From NCBI RefSeq assembly GCF_024323335.1, contig NC_066581.1, positions 223,639,039 to 223,703,038 of the forward strand: a DNA stretch of 64,000 bases, in the 5' to 3' direction. The notes below the pieces were generated by a model. It did no database searches. It was not told where the DNA came from and worked only from the letters and a program-made list of their open reading frames with translations. The translations under genes and the position numbers were made by a program. Positions 44,406-56,598 of this stretch are shown piece after piece (the stretch's first letter is position 1; the number at the start of each line of letters is the position of its first letter). This DNA comes from Lathyrus oleraceus. Taxonomy: Eukaryota; Streptophyta; Magnoliopsida; Fabales; Fabaceae.

Positions 44406-45242
44406 CTAGTCTCCAGTGGGTTTAGCCTACTTTTTATATGTATATATTTGTATATATGTGATGTATGTTTGTTTGTATGATATAATCTGCTTGTTGTGCT
44501 TGATGATCTCTGAGTGGTGAGATAAGTTCTAACCCGAACTTGAGTGCAATTAAGATAGGAGGATGGTATAGTCATGTTCGACTTGTGTGGAGTAGTTCTT
44601 AACAAGTTGGCTTGAGATCCATCTGCTCAGTGGAGACCCTTTTGGATTTAGAGGTGTCACACAAGTATTTATGATTAGGCATTACTATCTCTAATTTGGG
44701 TCCGAGAATCTGAGGACCGTAGAACATTTACCTCCTCTTGGACTATTTAGGACGTAGAGCGGAGACTGTTCAAGTGTAGACTTGATAACAGTTGTTACGC
44801 GATACTACATTCAGATGAGTTTCTCTTGAGAATATTATGGGTCGATGAGTCAGTCATCTTAACCTGTAATATCCGATAGATGGAATTAAGACTCTGGGAT
44901 CTTTTTAGAACATGATCTACAGGTTTTTATCCTTAGTTCACTCTTTTGGGATGGTTCTTACCCAGACTCCATGCTCATGACTTACAATAAACCCTTGATT
45001 CTTGGTTGATCCAATCAAGTCTTGTCAATATCAATGGAACTTGGGTGTTGATAAGGTGAAAACTGTAATCCACCAAAATGGATGATTGATCTTGACAATG
45101 ACTTGATTCATCCCTTGACCTTTGTTTGTTTGCCTTTTGTGTGATCCCTTATCTGTAATTGTTGCATCCATGTTTTCATGCGCATGATAACATTCATCAC
45201 ACAAAAATTACAAGGAACTAAGGTATTATTTGCAAATATTTT
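44406..45242 (+). other. 5' leader of element B
   Basis: About 840 bases between PBS and ORF1 with no good ORF. It ends in an acceptor-like TTTGCAAATATTTTCAG (ending 45245) directly at the start of the ORF1 homology. Confidence 0.55.
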
Positions 45243-46722
45243 CAGACCCGTGATTATGGACGAAGGAACACTAAGAAGTGCAGTTTCAAATGTCCCTACT
45301 TGAAAGAGTTAAGGAAGCTAACATCTTTTGTATTAGATCCCTTGGACTTCAAACAACGTCATGGGAAGCTATTATCTATCTTGTTTGCTGATGTGGTTGA
45401 AGGACTTCTGAGTGTACTGGTACAGTTCTATGATCCTCTCTACCGTTGCTTCACTTTCCCAAATTATCAGCTTGTGCCTACATTGGAGGAGTATGCCCAT
45501 CTCTTGGGGATACCTATTTCTAGTAGGGTGCCTTTTAGTGGATTGGAGGAGATTCCCCGATCTAATCTTATTGCTGAAGCTCTTCACTTGAAGAAGTCTG
45601 AGATAGAGGCTCATTGGGTGAAGAAAGGAGGTTTATTTGGGTTTCCATCTGATTTCTCATTAAGGAAGCTACTTCCTTTGCTCAAGCCGGTAGTATGGAC
45701 GCTTTTGAAGCTATCTTTGTGTTGCTTATTTATGGATTAACTTTGTTCCCTAACATTGACAGTTTTGTTGATTGGGAATCATGTGCCTACTTTGTTGGGT
45801 GATATGTATTTCTCTTTGCATTTAAGGAATTCTAAGGGTGGTGGAACCGTTGTCTGTTGCATCCCTCTTATGTACAAGTGGTTTATTTCGCACTTGCCTC
45901 AAACCCCTGCTTTTGTGGAGAACAAACAATGTCTACGATGGTCTCAGAGACTTATGTCTCTCACTAATGATGATATAGTTTGGTATGATCCATCTTTGAG
46001 CAGTTTGGAGATTATTGATTGTTGTGGTGAATTCTCTAATGTGCCTCTCATTGGTACACAAGGAGGAATTAACTACAATCCCGCTTTGGCTCGTCATCAA
46101 CTTGGGTTCCCCTTGAGAGACAAACCTAATAACACTTTGTTAGAAGGTCTTTTCTATCAAGAGGGTAAAGATCCCCAACATTTGAAGCAGAAGATTATGC
46201 ATGCTTGGCATAATGTGCATAGGAAAGGAAGATCCGAGCTTGGTCCGCGCAATTGTGTAGCTTTGGAAGCTTACACTCTTTGGGTGAGGAAGAGAGTTAT
46301 GGAGGTGAAGATGCCCTATCCTTGTGAGAGACCTATGTCTATGGTTGTGGTTGAGCCATTAACTCTCCCTAACCAAGATGTAGAGGAGTTGGAAGACGCA
46401 CTCGCCAAGATGAAGCAAGAGAAGGACATGTGGGAAGAGTGTTTCTATGCTCTGAGCAAGAAGCATGAAGAGTTGCAGTTGGAGTCTAAGGACAAAGATG
46501 CACTAATTGAGCTACTTGAAGACCGAGTGACAAAGAGACAGAGAGCCATAGGTTTCATCTTTTAACATGCCTTAGCCTTCCGTCGCTTGGAAGAAGATTG
46601 TTGATCGGCTGGTCCTCGATAAGACTCAGATGAAGGATTCTTTCAAGACCGAGATTCGACACATTCGAAGGAAGTACGCGCCTTCAGGCAGATCTTCTGA
46701 CATTGTTGTTAGGGATCCTTAG
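45243..46722 (+). pseudogene. B ORF1 (DUF7745 / plant-mobile-domain-like), frameshifted
   Basis: Homology to A and G ORF1 starts near 45250 (no in-frame ATG was found before it) and includes VQFYDPLYRCFTFPNYQLVP and TLEEYAHLLGIPI. A frameshift near 45670 puts the rest (GSMDAFEAIFVLLIYG) out of frame, and another near 45770 restores IGNHVPTLLGDMYFSLHLRN. The C-terminal part is charged and heptad-rich (LEDALAKMKQEKDMWEE). A third shift near 46565-46585 leads to a basic tail that ends at TAG 46720-46722. Unlike gag-pol of this element, ORF1 has decayed mainly through indels. Confidence 0.75.
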
Positions 46723-47061
<339 letters not shown>

Positions 47062-50000
47062 ATGTCTCATTGGTGTTTCTTCTGCGCTTCAGCCAAGCTG
47101 ACTCATCGGTACAACACTCGTGCCAATCATATGAGAATCATGGAACATCTTGAGCAAGAGAACATAGAGTTGAAGGACCAACTCGCTCGACTGACTGCCA
47201 TGATGGAGTCAATGTTGGTTGCTCAGAGTCAATCTTCCCCAACGCCCGCAACTCCTCCTCCTTAGAGGACTGTTATTTCAGAGGTGGCTACCTCTACCAT
47301 GCCCGCTGCTACCACCCACTTTGCGCCTGCTATGCCTGTCGGATTCTTGTGGGGAACGCCACCGAACTTCATGCCTGAAGGCTTTGCGCCTACTTTTGCT
47401 TTTATGCCGGCATCTAGCCTGGTTATGTCTGTGCCACCTCCCATTGTGCACACCTTACCTCGTGTAGAGGACACCATTTATCATTCTGAGCCGTCTGAGG
47501 GTCCGAATGTTTATGAGAAAATGGACGAAATGAAGGATCAATTTCTTGAACTACGCAAGGAATTGAAGACGTTGAGAGGTAAGGACTTGTTCGGGAAGAG
47601 TGTTGTCGAGTTATGTCTGGTGCCGAATGTGAAGATTCTAGTGAAGTTCAAAGTTCCTGATTTTGAAAAATACAAAGGGAACACATGTCCTCTCATCCAT
47701 CTAGTGATGTATGCCCGCAAGATGTCTACCAAAACTGACAATGATCAACTGTTGATACACTACTTCCAAGACAGTTTGACCGGTGTTGCGCTCTGTTGGT
47801 ATATGGGGTTGGGCAGTGCAAGCATTCACACTTTGAACAACTTGGGAGAGGCTTTTGTCAAACAATATAAGTACAACATGGATATGGCGCTTGATAGAGA
47901 CCAGCTGAGATCTATGTCTTAGAAGGATAAAAAGACATTCAAAGAGTATGCGCAGAGATGGAGAGAATTGGCTGCTCAGATCACTCCTCCTTTAGAGGAG
48001 AAGGAAATGACAAAAATCTTTTTGAAGACCCTAAGTTTATTTTATTATGAACGTATGATTGTCAGTGCCCTCAGTGACTTTACCGAAATGGTAAATATGC
48101 GGATGAGGCTTGAGGAAGGTGTCCGAGCAGGACGTTTGTCAAAGGAGGAAGCATCATCAAGTAAGAGATACGGCAGCAGTTTTGGGAAGAAGAAAGATAG
48201 TGAAGCTAATGCAACTTCTAATGGGAGGCAGAGGAGGCCTCAGATCAGAAAGAATCAGCCATCCCATCAACACCATCATCAAGTATCTTCAGTAATTCCA
48301 GTATTTTCGAATAATCAATCAGTACCAATTCAACAACAACAACATCAACAACACCAACCACAACAACGAACAAACACCTACAACAACAGCAATACCAACA
48401 ATCACCATCAATAAAACTTTGAGAGGAAGAAGGTCTCTTTTGACCCGATTCCTATGACGTACGTTGAACTATACCCATCTTTGGTTCTCAAGAACCTACT
48501 CCAACCAAGAAACCCTCCACAAATTCCAGAACCACTTCCATGATGGTACAAGCCTGAACTTCGTTATGCTTTTCACCAAGGAGCACCCGGACATGACATT
48601 GAGAACTGCTATCCGCTCAAGTATGAGGTTCAGAAGCTGATAAAGAGTGGAATGGTGTCCTTCGAGGATCGTGCACCCAACGTGAAAGCAAATCCATTGC
48701 CCGCTCATGGGAGTTCTTCTATTAATATGGTGGACGGTTGTCCTGGGGAGTTTAAAGTGTTTGATGTTCGTTTTATTTAGAGGTCCTTAGTGGAAATGCA
48801 TAAGGACATTTGTATGGTGAGTGATTGTGAGCACGACCATGATGGTTGTGCTATCTGCAGTGTCAACCTGAGATGTTGTGAGGTTGTGAAAAGGGACATC
48901 CAATGGTTGATGGATGAAGGCATGATTCAAATTGTTCAATCCCGTCATGTAGATGACGATGCGAATGTCATAGTGCCCATTTTCAAGAATCCCGAGAGAG
49001 TGGTGATTCAATACAATAACAGATCGATATCGCCGTTGGTCATACGGTTAGCGGGTCTAGTCCCGTATTCATCCGATAAAGTTGTTCCGTATCAGTATAA
49101 TGCAAAAATGATGAAGGATGGTCAAGAGGTCCTGTTTCCTACGACCATCTCTGTAGTGAGCATTGCTGATGTTACCAAGGTGACCCGAAGTGGTCGTGTG
49201 TTTGGGCCGGTGTTCCCAAAAGATAAAGAAGAATCAACTGTCAGTAAGAAAGTGGAAGTGTCTGTTGTAGATCCGGTTAGTGCTTCAAAAGGTCAGGCTC
49301 GTGAATTCAACAATTTGAAGGCTAATGATGATGATGAGGTACTTCATCTGATCAAAAAGAGCGAGTTCAATATGGTGGAGCAACTGCTCCAAACCCCCTC
49401 AAAAATTTCACTACTGTCTCTGCTTATGAATTCAGAAGCACTCAGAGAAGCACTGCAAAAAGTTCTTGAGCAAGCATTTGTGGAACATGATGTTACGGTG
49501 GATCAATTCGATCATATTGTGGCTAACATCACTTCCTACAACAATCTCAGTTTCTGTGATGAAGAACTCCCTAAGGAGGGTAGAGATCATAACCTGGCTT
49601 TACATATCTCTATGAATTGCAAAGATGATGCTTTGTCTAATGTGCTTGTTGACACCGGGTCGTCACTGAATATGCTGCCAAAGTCAACTCTATCAAAACT
49701 ATCATATCAATGAGCGCCCATAAGGTATGGCAGTGTAATCGTCAAAGCTTTTGATGGTTCACGCAAAACAGTTATTGGTGAAGTGGACCTTGCAGTAAAT
49801 ATATGTCCGAGTGATTTTAAGATTACTTTTCAAGTAATGGATATCCATCCGGCCTACAGTTGTATGTTGGGAAGGCCATGGATCCATGAGGCGGGAGCTG
49901 TTACCTCCATATTGTATCAGAAGCTTAAATTTGTAAAGAATGGAAATCTTGTTATTTTTGGCGGGGAAAAGGCGTTGTTGGTTAGCCACCTGTCATTTTT

Positions 50001-50390
50001 CTCTTACGTCGAAGCTGAGGACGAGGTTGGAACTCCATTCCAAGCCTTATCTATTGCTGCTGAAAAGAGAGTTGGGACACCTATGTCCTCATTGAAAGAT
50101 GCAAAGAAGATTGTTGAAGAAGGCAATGTTGATCAGTGGGGGCGCATGGTAGAGGTCTCCGACAACAAAGGTAGAACCAGTCTGGGCTTTCAGCAAGGTT
50201 CATCAACTACAAGGTATGATGATATGAAACTTAGCTTCTGTAACAGAGGGTTCATTCATGGAAACTAACAACACTTAGTTGTTGTGCTAGAGGATGACGA
50301 AGAGGAAGACTGCACCAATTTTGTGACGCATAGAAAGGCTTACAACAATTGGATTGCTGTTGATATTCTTGTTATTTTGCATCGATCTAA
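47062..50390 (+). pseudogene. B gag-protease exon, seven in-frame stops
   Basis: A single frame carries the N-terminal coiled coil (LEQENIELKDQLARLTAMME), the gag domain (FEKYKGNTCPLIHLV, LIHYFQDSLTGVALCWYMGL, FKEYAQRWRELAA), and a Gln/His/Asn-rich linker. A zinc-knuckle-like region with FHQGAPGHDIENC follows, then an aspartic protease with LVDTGSSLNMLPKS and MLGRPWIHEAGAVTS. Stops: TAG 47263, TAG 47920, TAA 48412, TGA 48541, TAG 48778, TGA 49711, TAA 50266. Remarkably the frame is never shifted over 3.3 kb. The exon ends in phase 2 at 50390, directly before the intron donor. Confidence 0.85.
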
Positions 50391-50647
50391 GTAATTGCTT
50401 TTATATGTTAAAAAAATTCCTTCTCCTATTCCTAAGGGAGAAGTGAACATTTTTTGGGCATTTTGAAATTGATCATTAATAAAATTAATTATATTCATCC
50501 ACATCTATGATGTTTTGATTTTACTTTTTGCTTTATTCTGAAAATGGTAATCACAAAAAACATAAATAAATAATATAATTGTCCATCTGCATAATATTTG
50601 GTCACAAATTCACTTCTCTAAAATCAAAATATTAAATCATTATGCAG
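50391..50647 (+). other. Phase-2 intron between protease and RT exons of B (257 bp)
   Basis: Donor GTAATTGC after codon bases AA, acceptor ATGCAG before G. Splicing would give an AAG codon and continue LVSNPIKYNDPSLSPNFE into the pol exon. Position, phase and terminal hexamers equal those of A's intron, while the interior is quite different. Confidence 0.8.
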
Positions 50648-53600
50648 GTTGGTTTCTAATCCCATTAAATACAATGATCCTTCTCTTTCTCCAAATTTTG
50701 AATCTCTGTGTTTGAGGCCGAAGAGGAAAGTGATGAAGAAGTGAGTGATGAGTTATCTCGTCTTCTTGAGCATGATGAAAAGACCATTCAGCCATTCGAA
50801 GAGCAGATTAAGTTAGTCAACTTGGGTTCCGAGGATGATGTGAAGGAAGTCAAGATTGGGTCTCGACTGTGTCCAGATGTTAAGAAGGGGTTGATTGATC
50901 TTCTTCGAGAGTATTCAGATGTGTTTGCTTGGTCCTATCAAGACATGCCTGGTTTGGATTCTGAGATCGTGGAACGATTATCGTTGAAGCCAGAATGCCC
51001 GCCAGTCAAGCAGAAGTTGAGGAGAATGCATCCTGATATGGCAGTGAATATCAAAGAACAAGTGCAAAAGCAAATTGATGTCAGTTTCCTTGTGAACACC
51101 GAGTATCCGTAATGGGTGGCCAATATTGTGCCTGTATCGAAGAAAGATGGAAAAGTCCGCATGTGTGTTGACTATAGATATTTGAATAAAGCTAGTCCAA
51201 AAGATGATTTCCCTCTGCCACACATTGATATGTTGGTAGATAACACTGCTAAATTCAAAGTATTTTCGTTTATGGATGGATTTTCCGGATATAATCAGAT
51301 CAAGATGGCACCCGGAGATATGGAGAAGACCACACTAATTACACCTTGGGGAATATTATGTTATATAGTGATGCCTTTCGGTTTAAAGAATGCTGGCGCA
51401 ACTTACCAAAGAGCAATGACTACTCTTTTTCATGATATGACGCACAAAGAGATTGAAGTTTATGTCGATGACATGATTGCTAAATCAATTGATGAAGAGG
51501 AACATGTTGAGCATTTGTTGAAGTTATTCCAGCGTTTGAGGAAGTATAAACTCCGCTTGAATCCCAATAAGTGTACTTTTGGTGTTCGTTCTGGTAAGTT
51601 GTTGGGCTTTATTGTCAGCGAGAAGGGTATTGAAGTTGATCCTGCTAAGGTCAAAGCAATACAAGAGATGTCTGCGCCTAAACTTGAGAAGCAAGTCAGA
51701 GGTTTTCTCGGCCGCTTGAATTATATCTCAAGATTCATTTCACACATGACTGCCACATGTGCGCCTATATTCAAGCTTCTTTGGAAAGATCAGTCTTGTG
51801 AATGGACCGAAGACTGCCAGAAAGTTATTGATAGTACCAAGGAATATCTGCTTGAGCCTCCGATTTTGTCTCCGCCTGTGGAAGGAAGACCATTGATCAT
51901 GTATTTAACTGTGCTTGAAGATAGTATGGGTTGTGTTCTAGGCCAGCAAGATGAGATTGGAAAGAAAGAATTTGCAATTTACTACCTCAGTAAGAATTTC
52001 ACCAATTGTGAGACTCGGTATTCTATGCTAGAGAAGACTTGTTGCGCATTGGCTTGGGCTGCTAAGCGTCTGCGTCACTATATGTTGAATCATACCACTT
52101 GGTTGATATCCAAGATGGATCCAATCAAGTATATATTTGAGAAGCCTGCTTTAATTGGGAGAATTGCCCGTTGGCAGATGTTGTTATCAGAGTATGATAT
52201 TGAATACCGACCTCAGAAAGCAATCAAAGGTAGTATCTTGGCTGACCATTTGGCTCACCAACCAATTGAAGATTACCAATCAGTGCAATATGATTTTCCT
52301 GATAAAGAGATCTTGTACTTTAAAGTGAAAGATTATGATGAACCATTGCTTGAAGAAGGGCCAGAACCTGGTTTTCGTTGGGGCATGGTATTTGATGGAG
52401 CTGTTAATCAATATGGAAATGGAATTGGGGAAGTGATCATTACTCCTCAAGGCACGCATCTACCATTTACAACTAGATTGACTTTCAAGTGTGCAAACAA
52501 TATGGCACAATATGAAGCCTGCATTATGGGACTCGAAGAGGCCATTGATCTCAGAATCAAGTATTTAGATGTCTTCGGAGATTCCGCTTTGGTTGTAGAT
52601 CAGATCAATGGTGAATAAGAGATGAATCAACCCGGTTTAATACCGTATAGAGATTATGCGAGGAGGATTTCAACTTTCTTTACAAAGGTTGAGTTTCATC
52701 ATATCCCTCAAGGTGAGAACTGGATGGCAGATGCTCTTGCAACACTGGCGTCAATGATTATAGTGAAGTATTGGAATGAAGTTCCCAATTTGACTGTGAT
52801 GCGTCTTGATAGACCGACTCATATGTTTGCTATTGAAGAGGTCAAAGATGAGAAGCCGTGGTATTATGACATTAAGTGTTTCCTTCAAAGTCATATTTAC
52901 CCGTATGGGGCATCTTTTTAAGATAAGAAGACCTTGAGAAGATTAGTCAACAATTTCTACTTGAATGGTGATATACTGTACAAGAGAAACTTCGATATGG
53001 TTCTGCTCTGATGCGTGGATAGACACGAAGCAGACTTGTTGATGACTGAAGTGCATGAAGGCTCCTTTGGTACTCATTCTAATGGACATGCAATGGCGAA
53101 GAAGATGTTAAGAGCAGGTTACTATTGGCTGACAATGGAACCTAACTGTTGCAAGTTTGTGAAGAAATGCCACAAGTGTCAAATATATGCAGATAAGATT
53201 CATGTTCCTCTGACACTGTTGAATGTTATCTCTTCCCCATGGCCTTTCTCCATGTGGGGAGTTGATATGATTGGGATGATTGATCCTAAAGCTTCGAATG
53301 GACATCGTTTCATTTTAGTGGCAATTGACTACTTCACAAAATGGGTTGAAGCGACATCTTATGCAAATGTAACCAAGCAAGTTGTTGTGAGGTTTATCAA
53401 GAATCATATTATATGTCGTTATGGTGTGCTAAGTAAGATCATTACTGATAATGGATCGAACTTGAACAATAATATGGTGGAAGCTATTTACAAAGACTTC
53501 AAGATTGCACACCATAATTCTTCTCCCTACAGACCCAAGATGAATGGGGCCGTTGAAGCCGCGAACAAGAACATCAAGAAGATGATTCAGAAGATGGTTA

Positions 53601-54106
53601 TCACGTATAAAGATTGGTATGAGATGCTCCCATTTGCTTTGCACGGGTATCGTACATCCATCCGCACTTCAACAGGGGCAACCCCTTTCTCTCGTGTTTA
53701 TGGTATGGAAGCAGTGCTCCCCGTAGAGGTTGAGATTCCTTCATTGCGTGTGCTCATGGAAGCCAAGTTAACTGAGGCTGAATGGTGTCAGACCATGTTG
53801 GATCAATTGAATTTGATAGAAGAGAAGGGATTAACTTCCATGTACCATGGTCATTTATATCAGTAGAGGATGAAGAAAGCTTTTGATAAGAAGGTCAGAC
53901 CTCGTGTATTCAGAGAAGGTGACCTTGTGCTCAAGAAGATTTTATCTTTCAAAACAGATTCTAGGGGCAAATGGACTCCTAATTATGAAGGCCCATATGT
54001 TGTTAAGAGAGCCTTTTCAGGCGGTGCTTTGATTCTTACAACTATGGATGGTGAATAGTTCACTCGTCCTGTGAATGCAGATGTAGTCAAGAAATACTTC
54101 GCCTAA
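50648..54106 (+). pseudogene. B pol exon: RT, RNase H, second RNase H, integrase; six in-frame stops
   Basis: After the acceptor the frame runs to PNFE (about 50702), where a small indel shifts it. From 50708 to TAA 54104-54106 a single frame holds everything. RT has an intact YVDDMIAKS box (about 51460-51485). A degenerate RNase H follows (YLTVLEDSMGCVLGQ), then the second RNase H (FDGAVNQYGNG, GDSALVVDQ). Integrase has CHKC and Asp/Asp/Glu residues in WGVDMIG, IITDNGSN and MNGAVEAANK. Stops: TAA 51110, TAA 52616, TAA 52919, TGA 53009, TAG 53864, TAG 54056. Catalytic residues have survived better than in A, although the element is more heavily nonsense-marked. Confidence 0.85.
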
Positions 54107-54137
54107 AAAAGAAAAGAACAATTTGGTAATTTGAAAA

Positions 54138-54196
54138 CCCGAAAGGGCGGCTTAGAAAAAAAAGGAGCGTCTCGGTGGATTGAAAACCTGAAAGGG
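54138..54196 (+). ncRNA. Candidate paired GNRA hairpins after B pol
   Basis: CCCGAAAGGG at 54138-54147 and CCTGAAAGGG at 54187-54196, 49 bases apart start to start (48 in A). The C-to-T change in the second stem keeps a U-G pair, and the outer GGAT/ATCC pairing is also kept. It would be a cis-acting RNA element in the 3' UTR. Confidence 0.45.
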
Positions 54197-55734
54197 CGAT
54201 CCAGGAAAAAATTAGAGACATAAAACAAAAAAACTTATCCCGATAAATTGAGTACCCCACCTTGGGGAAATTTATGCAAAAATTAGGGATTATGGCTAGT
54301 AACTGCATGCTACTGATCGTCCAGTATTGGAGAAACTTTGTTGCGCACAAGGGTTGACGGTGATTCATTATCCCCAGTGGCGGTCAAAAGCACAACGGAC
54401 ATCAAGAGATGGTAGAAGGATTATAGGTCAATTGTAGTCAATGTAACCCTTTTCCATGTAAATTACCATTTTCAACTTTGTAAAGGTCTATGGAGTCTTG
54501 TCATTTACAGACTACCATTCTATTAAATAAAGTTGAGCCTTTATCCAAATGTTTCTACTCTTATTTATTTCAGCCAATAGTTTTAAATTTTATTATGATC
54601 ATTTTTGAAATCAAATTTTTTAATCAAAATCATTTTCTTAGACATATAAAAGCAAGAATTTTTCAGAGGCAGTTTTAAAGCAATATCAACATCATTTCGA
54701 AAAACAGCATGTCTTAAGTGTATAGAGCTCTATGGGTTCCCCAAGCAGATAACCCTTCCGGTATCCTTAGCCGAGTTTGTTGATCCAGTTCCCCTGCGAA
54801 GTGTTTGATCCCCAACAGAGCTTTTGTACTTTTCCCAGCTGAGTTGGTTGATTCAGTCCCCGATAGAGTTTGTGTGTTCCTCAGCAGGGTTGATTTTCTG
54901 TTTTGATCTTTAGCAGAGTAAGATCGATTTCCCCAGTAGATCACGTTGGTTTCTATGCCAATAGCCATCCGACTCACTCCCAGTCAGAGTTTCCTCCTGG
55001 TTTCTGAGCAGCTATTTGTGTTTATCCTCTGTATGGTTGTCTCCCATTTGATATAATGTTGACCTAAAATTCCCTGCAGATTCAATAATATTTCCTTTCC
55101 TCAGCAAATCTCCTCCTTCCCTAGATAATGTTTAGCCTTTGGGATGTTGATCTCCCTATTCTCCGGCAGTTGTATCCCTTTGTTGTGGATTGACCGAGGA
55201 TTGTACCGATGATTCAAATTTTTGCGACACCTTTATATCCTTTGCGATTGTTTTGTCAGCATAATCATCATACATATACATATACACTCATATAATTTCA
55301 TGATTACATATTTTTGCATAATCATATTTGTTGATTCATTGTCTGAGATTCTTATTCTTTGTTATGGCAGTACTTCATCCCCATACAAATTTGGTGTTTG
55401 TCCTCTCAATGATAGAAGTGTCGACCCCTTTAGCAGAAAGATTTTAACCTTTCTCCCTTCCCCACTGAGTTATTTCCTCGTGGATGATCATTGTTTTAGT
55501 TTCCTCCTCAGTTGATTACCTGGATGGAATTACTCCCCTTGAGCTATATCCTCATTGGGTTGAGTCTTGATTGACCTTTTCTTTCTAGATCTTACCTAGA
55601 TAGATGCTTTTGGTCACCTAAGAGCCTATTACCCAGTAACTGGTAATATTCTTCTTATGTTTTTCACTTTTGCCCAACACCCGGCAAGAGCAACTTTTTC
55701 TCCCCAACGGATTCGTTTTCACGTTTCCCCAGGA

Positions 55735-56415
55735 AATATATCCTTGATATGTTCATCCTAACCGATGATTGATATTTTCTTCCCTTGCTTGGGTCTATCC
55801 TTGATATGTTCATCCTAACCGATAACGGATATTCTCATCCTTGGTAATCTACCTAGTAAAAAGGTAGTTATAATCCCTATTTTATTCCCCAGAGGGTTAA
55901 TCCTTGAAATGTTCATCCTAATCGATGACGGATTTCCTCCTTTTTACGGTCTTCTACCCAGTAACCGGTAGTTGTAAATCCTGCTCTTCCCCTCAACAGA
56001 GTATATCCTTGATATGTTCATCCTAACCGGTGACAGATTTTCTCTTTGATGGTCTTCTATCCAGTATTCGATAGATGTAATTCCTACTTTTTGCTCAGTT
56101 GGTTTATCCTTGATATGTTCATCTTAACCGATGACAGATATCCTGCTTAACAATTCCCAGGCAAGACTATCCTTGATATGTTCATCTTAACCAATGACAG
56201 ATTTTCTTTCCTTTGAGTCTATCCTTGATATGTTCACCTTAACTGGTGACGGATATTCTCATCTTCAGTTTTCTGCCCAGTAACTGGTAGTTGTAAATCC
56301 TATTTCTGCAGTTTTCCTCAGCAAGGTTATTCTTACCTAGTAACCGATAATGAATATTCACTCCTGGTGGTTCCCAGCGAGTCATACTTGATATGTTCAT
56401 CCTAACCGATGACGG
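55735..56415 (+). repeat. TCCTTGATATGTTCATCCTAACCGATGACGGAT-type array in B 3' UTR
   Basis: At least eight copies of a 33-base motif core, TCCTTGATATGTTCATCC plus TAACCGATGACGG, near 55740, 55797, 55910, 56006, 56107, 56170, 56220 and 56388. They alternate with CCCAGTAACYGGTAGTTGTAA boxes. Spacing varies from about 50 to 170 bases. Confidence 0.85.
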
Positions 56416-56598
56416 GTGTCCTCTCTATCAGACTTTTATTATCTCCTTACCCAGTAGCAGGTAGTGGATAATGAATTTCTGATGCTCTTGCGTTTACGTT
56501 TATTTCTTCCCCAGTTGAGTTGATTGTGCTTTTCCTTAGTGAAATCGCTTTTCCATGCATTGACTCAAGAACTTTAGTTTTATCCTTATACTTGTAAT

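Larger units (their letters stand above)
54107..56598 (+). other. 3' untranslated region of B with a 33-bp motif array
   Basis: It starts with the same two GNRA hairpins as A (54138-54147 and 54187-54196). A field of CCCCAGCAGAG-like motifs follows (54730-55150), then the TCCTTGATATGTTCATCC array and CCCAGTAACCGGTAGT motifs (55600-56480). No purine tract precedes the LTR at 56599. No convincing ORF. Confidence 0.75.
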
